NCBI GenBank assembly: GCA_035041965.1
Contig: JAPYMA010001877.1
Coordinates: 97,927-161,926 of the forward strand
Source: Anisakis pegreffii
Taxonomy: Eukaryota; Nematoda; Chromadorea; Rhabditida; Anisakidae
Direction: 5' to 3'
Length of the DNA: 64,000 bases
Position numbers and translations under genes: made by a program. Of this stretch, positions 38,401 through 48,606 are shown in pieces. Under the pieces are notes generated by a model. It was not told where the DNA came from, made no database searches, and was given only the letters and a program-made list of their open reading frames with translations. Position 1 is the stretch's first letter; each line of letters opens with the position of its first letter.

Positions 38401-39151
38401 AAACTAAATATGCATGTGATGTGATTCAGAACATCATGTAAGAAAATTTTCCACTGAAGGAAACACAAATGTTATGAACAGCAAATCTCGCGATCTGACA
38501 AGGAGTAACGAAACAATTCAAATTTCAGACAGATGTTTTTGAGTACAAAGGCAATCGCTCGATGAATTTCTACAGAAACTGTGATCAAATTCCACAAATT
38601 AACCTTAATGTTTGGCAAGCTTGTTGTGATAAAACGTGTGCATCGTCATTCGCTGATAGTCATGTGACAAGTAGCCGGTTAGTTACGTACAAATATTCTG
38701 CTAATTAATCAGCGAAATGATCCACTTAGCCGCTGATTTTGCGTCAGTGCAGTCGTCTTCGAATTTACGCTTCCAGTTCTTATCTTACTGTACACGTTCG
38801 GTGGGACCGCAACACTTTGTTCTGACCTAGAATGCGTCCGTCGTTTCATATTCACAGTCTTTTCAAACATTCGATCAAGGTGCTTGCGCACACTTAAATT
38901 TCTCGGAACACCAATGTTTCATTGTCATCACCTTCATTTTACAGAAAGCGACGAGCAAATGCATTATATAACCAGAAGTTCTGTGAATCAGACGGAATAC
39001 TGCGCGAGAACGGAGACGTATGGAATACTGATGAATGTACAACATGCAAATGCGTGGTATGATTGCTTGATCTCTGTTACCAGTTTTCACCTATTTTTGC
39101 TAACTCAAACCGCAGTCAGCATGCTACGAGGGCCGTTCGAATGCATTTTGA
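29412..39151 (+). CDS. pxn: Peroxidasin-like heme peroxidase, no LRRs
   Basis: Secreted matrix peroxidase; the family makes hypobromous acid that cross-links collagen IV. Exons: 29412-29470, 30022-30131, 30401-30527, 30921-31143, 31318-31526, 31634-31794, 32157-32310, 32858-33108, 33422-33560, 33728-33839, 34272-34502, 34668-34847, 35280-35439, 35790-35956, 36478-36536, 36781-36899, 37373-37496, 38245-38350, 38529-38677, 38945-39056, and a tentative last exon 39116-39151. All phases match, giving about 995 residues. Order: signal peptide (1 to about 18), Ig1 (Cys53/Trp65/Cys102), Ig2 (Cys146/Trp158/Cys196), peroxidase (about 300-900), VWC (about 958-990, incomplete). Distal Gln429 and His433, Arg588, Glu591 and proximal His686 are present; the heme-ester Asp is Ala432. 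No leucine-rich repeats are seen, unlike typical peroxidasins. AATAAA at 39642. Assignment is sure, the last exon is not. Confidence 0.92.
32371..32407 (+). repeat. 13-bp inverted repeat, GAACAG-rich
   Basis: Arms CTGTTCTATTCCT (32371-32383) and AGGAATAGAACAG (32395-32407) are perfectly complementary around an 11-base loop, in peroxidasin intron 7. GAACAG-rich sequence continues to about 32456. Confidence 0.85.
37147..37194 (+). repeat. Near-perfect 23-bp hairpin in intron
   Basis: ACAAAG CA TGTTCCGTTCTTGAT, a 2-base loop CT, then ATCAAGAACGGAACA TT CTTTGT: 22 of 23 positions pair. It lies in peroxidasin intron 16 and could be a remnant of a fold-back element. Confidence 0.85.
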
Positions 39152-40788
39152 AATTTTATCTACTCACATCTTCCACTGTTGATCCTGCATAAGGTTTTGG
39201 CTCGTTTTCTCGAAATTGTTCAAACTTCAGTGAATTAGGGTGGTATACATCAGCTAAAAAGCATATGAGTGCAATTCTGATTGAGCGACGACATATTTGA
39301 AACCAAATTTGAGTTCCTTCGCAATCCGATCAAACCGAAATTCTCTACTGTGATCAATTTTCAAAGTTTTGGTCAGAATTCGACCGAATCCATTTTTGAG
39401 CTACCGGAACTTGTTAATCATCATTAGTATAACTATGTTCTTGGGAACTTTGCAGTACGTAATGCAAAGCGTTGCAGGATGATGAAGTATGGTGTTCGGT
39501 ATCGAAGGGATGCAAGAGGTCGAAGACATCGGCTAAACATTGAACCATTAGTCAATTCAACCATCAAAAGCAGACACATTCGTTTACGTCTCTTTCCATA
39601 TCTGCTAATTTCGTGTTTCAGTGTACCTTACCAAAGTGATCAATAAAAATTTCAAAATCATACATTACGACTACATGAATAATTCCCTTCAGTTCCTTCT
39701 CAATGTAAAACCGATAAAGATTTCGCTGGAGAGATGATGCAAAGCGATTGCTGCTAATGCTGGAAATGATCGCATATGACCTGTGCTAAACCTTGAGCTC
39801 ATTCATTCGACTTTGTACCTAATACGGCTGTTATGGGGAAAAGCAGGTCACTAGCACAGTTCACTTCTATCTGGGTGGCAACACCTTTGGCAGTGTTCTG
39901 TTCTGTTCCACTTCTGCTGTTCTTTCTGTTCTATTCCCACACCGTCCGAATTTGTGAACCGTTTTGTTCAGTTCTGTTCTGACATTCAAACTCTTCTATT
40001 CTGTTCTACTCTTGTTCCCCCACTTAGAAAATAACACGACACGAATTGTAACAATTAGGGTTGGAAACTTGGCGAAAGCAGTGCTAAACGGAGAAGGTTA
40101 TCCACGCAAGGAGTCAATGCTTTTGGCGGTGACGATTAAGGGAGAACGGAGGGTTTCGAGCCCTGGTAACCAGCATCTCTGAAAAACAGAAGCACCACAA
40201 TCTTGAACTTCTCCTGCAAACTCGGTATGAACTCTAGAATTAAAACATTTCAACTAGGTGAACAATTTTGTGCGTGCTTGCTCGCTACTGCTGCTAAGCC
40301 CGACTGATCTCGAACTCCGGCCCAAGTACGGTTTGTCCCAACAGTTCGGTTCTAGACTGACGCACAGTTTCTTATGGTGATAAATCTGGAATGGACTGAT
40401 TTGTTTAGTCCGACTCACTTCTTCCGAGGATAAACGTTTATTGGAGGCGTGAGATAGACTGCACCTAGAGTTCGAATTATAATCAACAACTGGAAAAAAT
40501 AATCATCTTAATTATGATGACAATGATAATAATTATAAAGACTTAAAGGAAGCATTATCACAAAAGTGAAGAATCAAAGAGTGAAGAAAACAAGTGATTT
40601 GAGATGGTGCATCAATTCTTCGAAAAATCAATTTTAAGAGGAGGGAGACTCGTTGATCCGCAGTGCATGAAAGGATATGGTTCGATTGTTCCCACTACGG
40701 ACATCATGTTAAGAGATGTCTTATTTGAATAAGGTAGAAACAATTGACGATGATCAAATTGTGCTATGGTGATGGAATACATTTGGAC

Positions 40789-40806
40789 TTAGGCTCAGGC
40801 TGAGGT
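40789..40806 (+). repeat. Short TTAGGC-like array
   Basis: Three hexamers in register: TTAGGC, TCAGGC, TGAGGT. The last two recur in the 24-base unit at 43917. Confidence 0.45.
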
Positions 40807-41059
40807 ATCCATTAAGCAAATTGGTGGTTCTATCATACCGCATGAGATACATGTTGAATAGATAGGTGGGTTACCAGTACCACATCCAGTGTAAGCATGA
40901 AACTAGGTGTGATACTTTGCTTCAGTTATCGTCTTTCATAGTTTAGTCCTGGCTTGAATGAGTGTTTTGATCGTTTCTATCGTGTAGCATCCTCCACTAC
41001 ATAATCAGTGTTGCAATGTAACCATCGAAACTGGAGCTTTGGTATAAGTTAACCTAAGC

Positions 41060-41107
41060 TCAGGCTTAGGCTCAGATTTAAATTTAGATTCAGGATCACC
41101 CTTCGGC
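41060..41107 (+). repeat. Degenerate TTAGGC hexamer array
   Basis: Eight hexamers in register: TCAGGC TTAGGC TCAGAT, TTAAAT TTAGAT TCAGGA, TCACCC TTCGGC. The layout and end (TTCGGC/TTCGGT) match the array at 28386-28421. Confidence 0.55.
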
Positions 41108-41617
41108 TGCGTTGCGTTGCGATATCCAGCATCACGCAACCTCTTCAATACGGATATATGGGGATGCAAGCGTACATAGTGATGCTTCTATCACCGTGAG
41201 CGGATGAGACTTCTCAGAGTGTTGATTTTTCGAGGAATTGATGCGAGAGTTGACTTCCGAAGAATTTCGATTCGAAGAATGAAGAATTCGAAGAATTCTT
41301 CAAGGAATCGACGAACTGTGATTTGAAGTGTCCGATGATACAGAAAAGAAGAACAGTTGAAAAGCGATCAAATAATAATGGAGCGATTTACAACGACAAA
41401 AAATCCCTAATGAAGCACGAGATATAATTTACAGCTTGAATATCACTCGAACGATATTATGATGTGAATCAGTACGAATATTATGACATTACGATATTAA
41501 TATTATGAATTATGGCGTGAATGAGACAGACCATTCAGCTGGTAGAATGTTTCAGAATTGGACGTAGATGAACTGATTGAACTGATTAGATAAGGGACAA
41601 TGTATCAAATGATGGCT

Positions 41618-44600
41618 TCACTGAGGTATCACCTGTCTTTTCTTGCAAACAAAAAAAAATTGGATTTGAGTGCCGGAGGTTCGGCATCCTGTGTCATCCC
41701 ACATTCCACTATCACCCACATAATTAGCAAAAGCACAGTGTACATATTCGCCGCAGCAGCCATCTGGCTGAGAAATGCGCCATTTCGAGAAATTGAAAGG
41801 AGTTCCATCAGTCCACCGACTTTGGCCAGCGAAATGTTGAAGACCAATCCAATATCTCGTTCCACCAGCTCGACGAACGAGACCTGCAAAGAAACACTTG
41901 CTTTAAACTCGTTATCATCCATTCTCAACATAAATGTAAGAGCACGTTTACGAATCAATTGATGTCTGCAATTCTGCTTAACTTTAACAATAATTTTACT
42001 TTCTAGCAATGCCCTCATAACGATTTCAAAATGAAATTTTTTCTGGTTGCAGTGAACGCTGTGACCATTTCGGTCTGTCTACTTGCTAACAACAATTCCG
42101 CTGTTTCTGGACCTCAATGATCCGTTTACTCTTCAATGCCTCCTGAAACGCTCTGAAGTGTGTTATCTGCAATTTTGAGTATCACTGGTATGAATGAGTT
42201 ACGTGAAGCTATAATCTACCTTGCAATTAATGGAGAAAAAGCAAGAGGATGAACATGATTTGTTTAAACGAACTCTAATATAATTTTCATATATTGATAA
42301 AATCAACTTTTCAATTCAATTACTACGTTTCAGCACGTGTTGAAATGACATCTCGACTGATAATGAACGTTAACGCATCAACTCCTTCCGTCTATCATTT
42401 CCAGTAATGTGGGCACATCGGAATCATTGTGCTCTTTGAATGTACCCATATGAACATAGGTTCTATAGCGAATTTTTTCTAGAATCAAATCACGAACCGT
42501 TTACGAAATCTAGCTCGCTTTGACTATGAATTGATACGCTGTGTGCATCGTCTCTCAAACATCTTGCTTCTGTGAATTGAAAAACGTTCGAGCCTGACCG
42601 CTGAAACTAGTGGTAAATGAGATGCAAATTAAGATAAGCTCTAATTTTTCAGTTGAGATCAATATCAATTTTTGTATTGAATATCCCTGACGCAATAAGC
42701 GGCTCAATAAGCGGAGAGAACATTCCGACTTCCTTCAAAAGATGTAATTACGGTCTTTCGAAATTAGTGCTCAGTGAATGAGCATTCATCCTGTTCAGGA
42801 GCAATTTTTCAATCTAAACTGCTTTCATTAATGATATTACCCCAAATCTAAAATTGTCACTTATACGGGCCATATGAACACCATTCCGTTCCGTTTAAAT
42901 GTTATCAGTTCTGCTATGTGAATCTGGAATGAAACTCCCTGTTTTCAAATAACATAAACACCCACCGCTTGGTAGCAAAATCTTCCATTTAGCGTCCATC
43001 CTCGTTCGCAAACGCGCGGGGCTACATCAGGAGGGGTACTGGAATCAACCCCTGTGCTTTCTTGCACACACTACGAATAGAGTTAACGGTGGGATTCAAA
43101 AAGCATCCGGCATCATCCCATAGGCCTCTGTTGTTCGCAAAGTTCACTAACACGCACTGCGGTCTCGGAAAAAAAGGACAACATCCATCCGGTTGGCTCG
43201 CTCGCCAATTAGTAAAACCCACTACGGTACCATCGGCCCACCTTCCAGTCACGTTGAGGCCATTCCAGTACATAAGTCCACCATTCCTAACAACCAACGC
43301 TGTAACAAAACAAAAAGAACTTAATCAGCATTCTGTTCTCACACATTTTGCTTCATGTATGAGTTGCAGTTAACTCATTATATTGGTGTCCAAAATTCAA
43401 CTTGCGTTTACCACTTGTTTCTGGTGAATCAATCTGCACTGCAAATAGTCTCTGCTTCTTCGCTGTTTCATTATCGAATCATTCGAGCAAAAAAAGGCAA
43501 ATCATTACGCTGGTTAGTTTTCCATGGAAAAACTTTCATTCAACCATTGATTTAATGTAAGTGATTAGTACCGTTAACGAAATCGTTCTCGTCTTGATTC
43601 AAAATTGATACTGGAAAAGCGCCCATTGAAGCGCAAGTTGTTAAAGCTGTCGGGTATATATGTGCGCCACCTTGCTGAAACAGTTGATCGACAATGAATT
43701 GAAAAGTTGACTGGTCAGTTTTGTGCAAACTCCTTTTCAGGAATCCAATGAAATCGTTCTTTTGTTCACATTAAGCGTTTGATTAAACTGTTTGATAAAT
43801 AGTAATTTCCAGTAATGGGTATGAGGGATCGAGACTTCAGGTTCGCTTGTCGAACGGCTTTCTTGTTCTCATGGCTGGTGTTTCAAAGAAACTATTGTCA
43901 AGTTGAGATTGATGCTTTAAGCCTAGGCTGAGGTAGATGTTTAGGCATTGGCTGAGGTTGCTACTTAAGCCCAGGCTGAGGTTGGTAGTTAGGCCCAGGC
44001 TGAGGTTCATCTCGAGGTCGTGGACGAACCTGAGGTAAAACTGTGGCTAACGGTGAATAGAAGTTATCCTTTTGAAATAATGTGGGGACAGGAAGGTTAA
44101 AATAAGACCACTGTTTTAAATGAGTGGGTCTTACAACGATAGTTTGGGTACGGTAGGCCACTCCAGGACGTGACTATTAGTAGTCCGAAAATTACTTGTA
44201 ACTGTTGATGAGTAGGAATCTTTTATTAATTTGCAGTTCTGCTAATGGAACACCATAGTGTTCTGCCACTACAGATCATTCACATTTGCTCAGTTGTTCC
44301 ACGGGTTGACTGCGTTCAACTTAAAACAAAACTAGGTCACGAACGTTTCTTTGACGTCTCAAACGGGCAGAAATCTCAACCCTCCACCATTTCAGTGAGA
44401 CACTCCGAGCTTGAAGGTCCTTAGAACCACGTGTTCTGGAGCCGTGAATAAATTTAGCTTTTTTGAAAGACTGTAGATCAAAAATCGAGATGTATTCCTT
44501 GCCAGGTGATTTCTGATTCATGATTGTGTTAATTGTATTTTTAAAAGCTGGAACCACATTGAGGAAATCAGCACGCTGATGGAGCAGACGGTTCACTGAG

Positions 44601-46253
44601 CACGAAACGAGTGTTAGCATTGAATCACAGCGCTAATTAGTGCTATTTCGTATCTTCCTCTTCAATTAAGGCTTGATGTTTTACCATTCTTCAAACATCA
44701 AGCATCCTACAATGAAAAAACATACCATCTTATAGCACGAAGTACCGAACGGAATCCATCCCATCTCAACATCACATGGTAGACGCATATTAGGAACGCA
44801 TATTTGCCATTCAGTACACCAGTGGTATATGTTACACTCATCAGGACATTCTGCAATAGGTTGATCGAAAATTACTAAAAGATTTCATGAATCATAGAAC
44901 AAATCTCTTGCGATTGCTCAAGGCATTTTAGTTAAGATCATTTCGATTGAGCCTTATATTTTTTAGAATGTTGTTCGATCGTGTTAAAGTGGAAAGGCAC
45001 AAAATCAGGACAAACCATCATTAGTTGGAACACAAATGAGATTTCTGCACCTTTCAAATGGTTCACAGTCTCGATTATCTGCGCAGTCTGAAAAGTTCAG
45101 TTGATAGACCATAGAATTTGACATGACTCAAACTGAACTGCCTTGATTAGAACTCACGATCAGACTGGAACTCTTATTTGGATCGTTTCAAGTTTTTCAC
45201 CTGATTTTTAGGTATATACACGTACAATTTTGGTATTCTCCAGCCTCGTCAGCATGGGCCTTTCGATTTCATGTCAGCTCGATTCGAGACATTCCCATGA
45301 GTCGATTGATTTCACGAAATCATTTGTCACTTCTTCGATTAGGAACAGCACCGACATAAGAGTTTCTCTCTAGCAAAACTTTTTGGCTTCTGATGGTGAA
45401 CGTACCGAAGCGTTTGTATTTATTAGTTACTAATCGTTGTTACTGCTCATTTCGATATTCAGTATTTCTCAAATGACATCACTAAATCGTCTATTTTTTG
45501 CGATTTTAGCAAATTTTTGTTCAATCCACTCAGAGCGCACCTAACTGGTAGAAAAAAAATGATATTCCGACGTCAGAATCGCGTGTGCAACAACGGTCCC
45601 TGACAACTGTGAATCGCTATATCGTTTCTTTGCCTTCTTTTGACTGATTAACTACTGAAGGAAATTGCTCGCCTGCAAAAGCACTATGCATCCTGAAACA
45701 ATAATCGACCTGAAACTTACTTTTTGTATTGAAAATGCAAGTGGCGCTTCTCCAATCGCATATTTGCGTAGATTCGCAGTCGGTGTGAAATTGGCATTGC
45801 GCAGGTCCAAACGGATCTACTCCTGCAATATTAACAATAGCATCTCGTTTATTATTATCAAAGTGATTTTCAACAGTTATGTGGAGCCAGTTGGTATCAC
45901 GTTTGGACACGTTTTCATAGAGCGCAACATATGGTTTTTTTCAAAAAACTATCAATCACGAGCGAGTTTGCCTCGGTGGAATATGTTAGTTTAAAGTTTT
46001 TACCTATTTACAAAACTAACCATGAATTCTCAAACCCATCTTTCAAGGCGGTTTTCCATTCTAACAGTTCAAGTAACGACTAACACCAGCGTTTTAGTCA
46101 GCGGTGTTCAGCCAATGTCAATATTTTTTCTCAATACATAGCACGTGTTTTGACTTATTTGTCTACGCTCAAACTAAGAAAATAAGGCGAACCGGGAAGG
46201 GAACTTTGTGCGTTGACGCGTGCAAATAGTGCTAAGAGAACTGCAATGAGCAT
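41618..46253 (-). CDS. clec: Secreted lectin, two C-type lectin domains
   Basis: Carbohydrate-binding type secreted protein. Minus-strand exons: 46253-46193, 45822-45721, 45087-45016, 44850-44726, 43674-43572, 43299-42966, 42600-42498, 41883-41618; 388 residues if one base is added at 43049-43052. The signal peptide MLIAVLLALFARVNA precedes three short Cys modules (residues about 30-51, 56-75, 80-98), each ending C(V/I)(P/F). CTLD1 starts at GWIPFGTSCYKM (109) and ends VCKK; CTLD2 starts at CERGWTLNGRFCYQA and ends VCKKRQVIPQ. Both carry SQPDGCC and MWDD or LWDD in place of WND; QPD is linked to galactose preference. As sequenced, the frame after CTLD1 VCKKAQG runs to a stop at 43022, while CTLD2 continues in another frame of the same exon without an ATG. 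The start lies behind TTTTTGCAG. Either an indel error, a broken gene, or frameshifting. Confidence 0.85.
43917..44036 (+). repeat. 24-bp tandem repeat of TTAGGC-like hexamers
   Basis: Five units of 24 bases inside a lectin intron: 43917, 43941, 43965, 43989 and a diverged one at 44013. Each of the first four is made of four hexamers, TTARGC, a variant of CCAGGC, TGAGGT, and a variable hexamer. The G-rich telomere-like strand is the plus strand, antisense to the lectin. Confidence 0.9.
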
Positions 46254-46274
46254 CGCCACGTCAGAAATTGTTGC

Positions 46275-46281
46275 CTGCAAA
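46275..46281 (-). promoter_or_regulatory. Probable trans-splice acceptor, lectin
   Basis: On the minus strand TTTTTGCAG precedes GCAACAATTTCTGACGTGGC and the lectin ATG, with no open exon upstream. Confidence 0.5.
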
Positions 46282-48309
46282 AAGATGCGTTATTAAAAAT
46301 AAGTCTCGAATAATCACATTGGAGATAAAGTACGGAAGTGAGGTATTCAGCCTCAACTCTAATTTCGCACGACATGCAAAATGAAATCTATGTAATCTCG
46401 ACATGAATCAGCGATCGCTTAGAAGAATTCGTTCATGAAACGTAACTAGCAGTGATGAGAATTTGTTTATGTGAATAGTGGTTGGAAATTATTTGCTATA
46501 GTTCAGATCTATGATAAAATCCGGGATGACACTCGTAGACAAACAATCAAGATGGCATTCAAGAAAGTAATCGAAATGACGGATCGAAGTAGATATTCGA
46601 GAACGCGGACAGTTCTGCTTTCATTGCGTACCGTCTCTGTACACCGTGTGGGCTGCAATCAGAGTGGCCAGGTGAACTGCTGTTGAAGAGTGCGGTTTGG
46701 ATGCCGCACTGTGGCTTACATCCCAAACCGTGTGTCGTTATGAGTTCCATTAACGTTGCAACTCCCTTTTGTATGTTCACCTAGGAACACCTTTTTCAAC
46801 ATTATCGAATTTTGTCAACCAATGAAAATTCTCTAAGGCCATGTGGGCTGGAACAATTTAAAACTGTCCAGCACAGGTTTGTTCACACAGCTACGTTACG
46901 GAGTATCAATTACGCACAAGGCTACATCTATCAGTGATGAAAGTAGAGTCGGGTGATATACACTCATTGAACACTTGAATATTGATTGTGGCGATATCAA
47001 TTGATAAGTTCAGTTTGAATTATTTTATCAGCATCAGCATACGCAACTTTTGCACGCATTTCCTCGATCCTTTCACTCTCTATCAACTGAACACCGATCC
47101 AGATTCGCTTCATGATAACTTATCACTTTTTTGAGATGCAATGTGACTGAGCATGTATCATAATCAGCATATGCGTTTATCAGGCATACCACTCTGGCCA
47201 TTTCATTTCATTTCACTGAACCATCCCTTTGTTTCACATATATACGATATAACAACGTATATCTAATTGAATATACCAACATGTATCTAACCGATGTAAC
47301 AACATCGATCAAGTCGTATGCAATTGCAGTGAAACGATAAGGTAAACGACTCTTAGACTCTTGCTAATTACGACACGCAATATCTACAGTATGATAAAGA
47401 AATAAGAAATACGAACTTCGGAATGTGGATCAACGTTGTTCTTGAAAGGATATACGTTAATAAGAGAATCGCGGAAAACTGCGAGGGTTAGTGATAGCAG
47501 TTCAAAATCATTGCATGATCTGAAAATTTCAGTTGAATTTCGATAGAACAGATTGCTGATGTGTTGAGAATAGTATTCTCCCTGTTCCAGGCAAACCCTT
47601 CTACTCCTCCTGTTCCATGCATGTGGCGTTCCCAAATATAAAACAAAACCGTTTCAAGATACAGTGTCGGAGTTTTGAGGTGTGAATAGCCTCTAAAGGT
47701 GAATGTGAAGAAGAATGGAAGGCGACAGTTCAAAGGGCGGAAACCGATAGAACAAAACAGATTTTAACTGTTCCCTAAAGTGTTCCCTGTGAAGCATGCG
47801 AGTGGTTATGAATTGAGTTGCTGTTGTGATATTAACTATTGTTTTTACGTACTTATTTAATTATTTATTTTACACCTTCGACAAATTGAAACAAACAGGA
47901 ACTATAGCATAGCTGTTCTGCATATCAGAACAATTAAAACCATACAAAATATTGTGCATTTTCAATGAACTGAATGAATTTACCATTTAATGCTATAGAA
48001 CGGCAAAGTTGCATCAAATAGTAAAACATTGCTCAATGGAAATCGAACAATGAAATAATAATTAGAGAAGAAAAGTGAAAAATTAAAACGTAAAATATTT
48101 AGAATACAAAAACATGACTGTTGATGCTAAATTTATGTGATTGTGAGTTTAGAGGTGAACTTGATCTTATGCCTTTGGTTCTGTCCTTAAGAACCATTTC
48201 AACGTAATTACAAAATGAAAGTTTTTGGGATAGGTCAACTCCAAAATCATGAATTAGATTACATGAATTTATCTCATGATTAATCCGTGATCACCAATCA
48301 ATCCGGAAT
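46282..48309. other. Noncoding, upstream of lectin
   Basis: Would contain the lectin promoter (minus strand). No gene is recognised. A GTTCC/GGAAC-rich patch at about 47577-47785 resembles the GAACAG family, and an AT-rich patch with TATAT/ACAACG units lies at about 47239-47310. Confidence 0.4.
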
Positions 48310-48606
48310 TTAGGAACAATGGACGGGAGGGTTTCTCTGAGTTGTTTTTTTCGTTTGAAATTTCCAACGAATTCGTATCTGATCATTCGGCAATGTTGTC
48401 AATATGGGTGGATAGTTATCGACTGAAAAGATTTTTGCATCATCGGAGAACGTATAACAATAATACTCGTTTGGTAGATCATAACGATGAGGTAGATCGT
48501 TGATGAGAAAATAAAACGATGCACCTATAGTACCTTGAGGAACACCAGGTTTTAGAACTTGTAGTGTTATTGACCATGATAGCAACCTGTAAAAGGAGCA
48601 ATCCAA
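48310..48606 (-). pseudogene. Non-LTR retrotransposon RT fragment
   Basis: Minus-strand frame of 98 codons carrying the reverse-transcriptase core: LKPGVPQGT (motif SGVPQGS), INDLP, and YTFSDDAKIF (the catalytic FADD, here FSDD), in the right order and spacing for LINE-type polymerases. No start codon, endonuclease, thumb or tail is found around it, and it is truncated at both ends, so it is a decayed remnant. The upstream frame at 49104-48901 may derive from the same element but has no clear motif. Confidence 0.75.

Larger units (their letters stand above)
39152..41617. other. Convergent intergenic region with repeats
   Basis: Lies between the 3' ends of the peroxidasin (+) and lectin (-) genes. 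It contains the peroxidasin AATAAA (39642-39647), a CTGTTC-rich patch at 39890-40020, a patch near 39330-39400 of the TCGGTC/GACCGAA type, and degenerate TTAGGC arrays at 40789-40806 and 41060-41107. No gene is recognised. Confidence 0.5.

Noticed and set aside
40081..40185. tRNA- or SINE-like B box (GGTTTCGAGCCC) near 40150
   Set aside because: No cloverleaf could be folded and no convincing A box at the proper distance; a single box-like match is not enough.
41629..42018. 129-codon minus-strand frame with an ATG
   Set aside because: It overlaps the last lectin exon in a different frame. The lectin frame carries the whole C-type lectin signature (YWIGL, QPD, WDD, VCKK) and phased splice sites.
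43961..44161. Gln/Pro-rich minus-strand frame (QPQPGPNY repeats) as a lectin exon
   Set aside because: The pattern is the translation of the 24-base hexamer repeat; a stop interrupts it and no phased donor exists.
44321..44620. 99-codon minus-strand frame inside the lectin gene
   Set aside because: It lies within the intron between 44725 and 43675, has no domain or splice support, and the flanking lectin exons join in phase without it.
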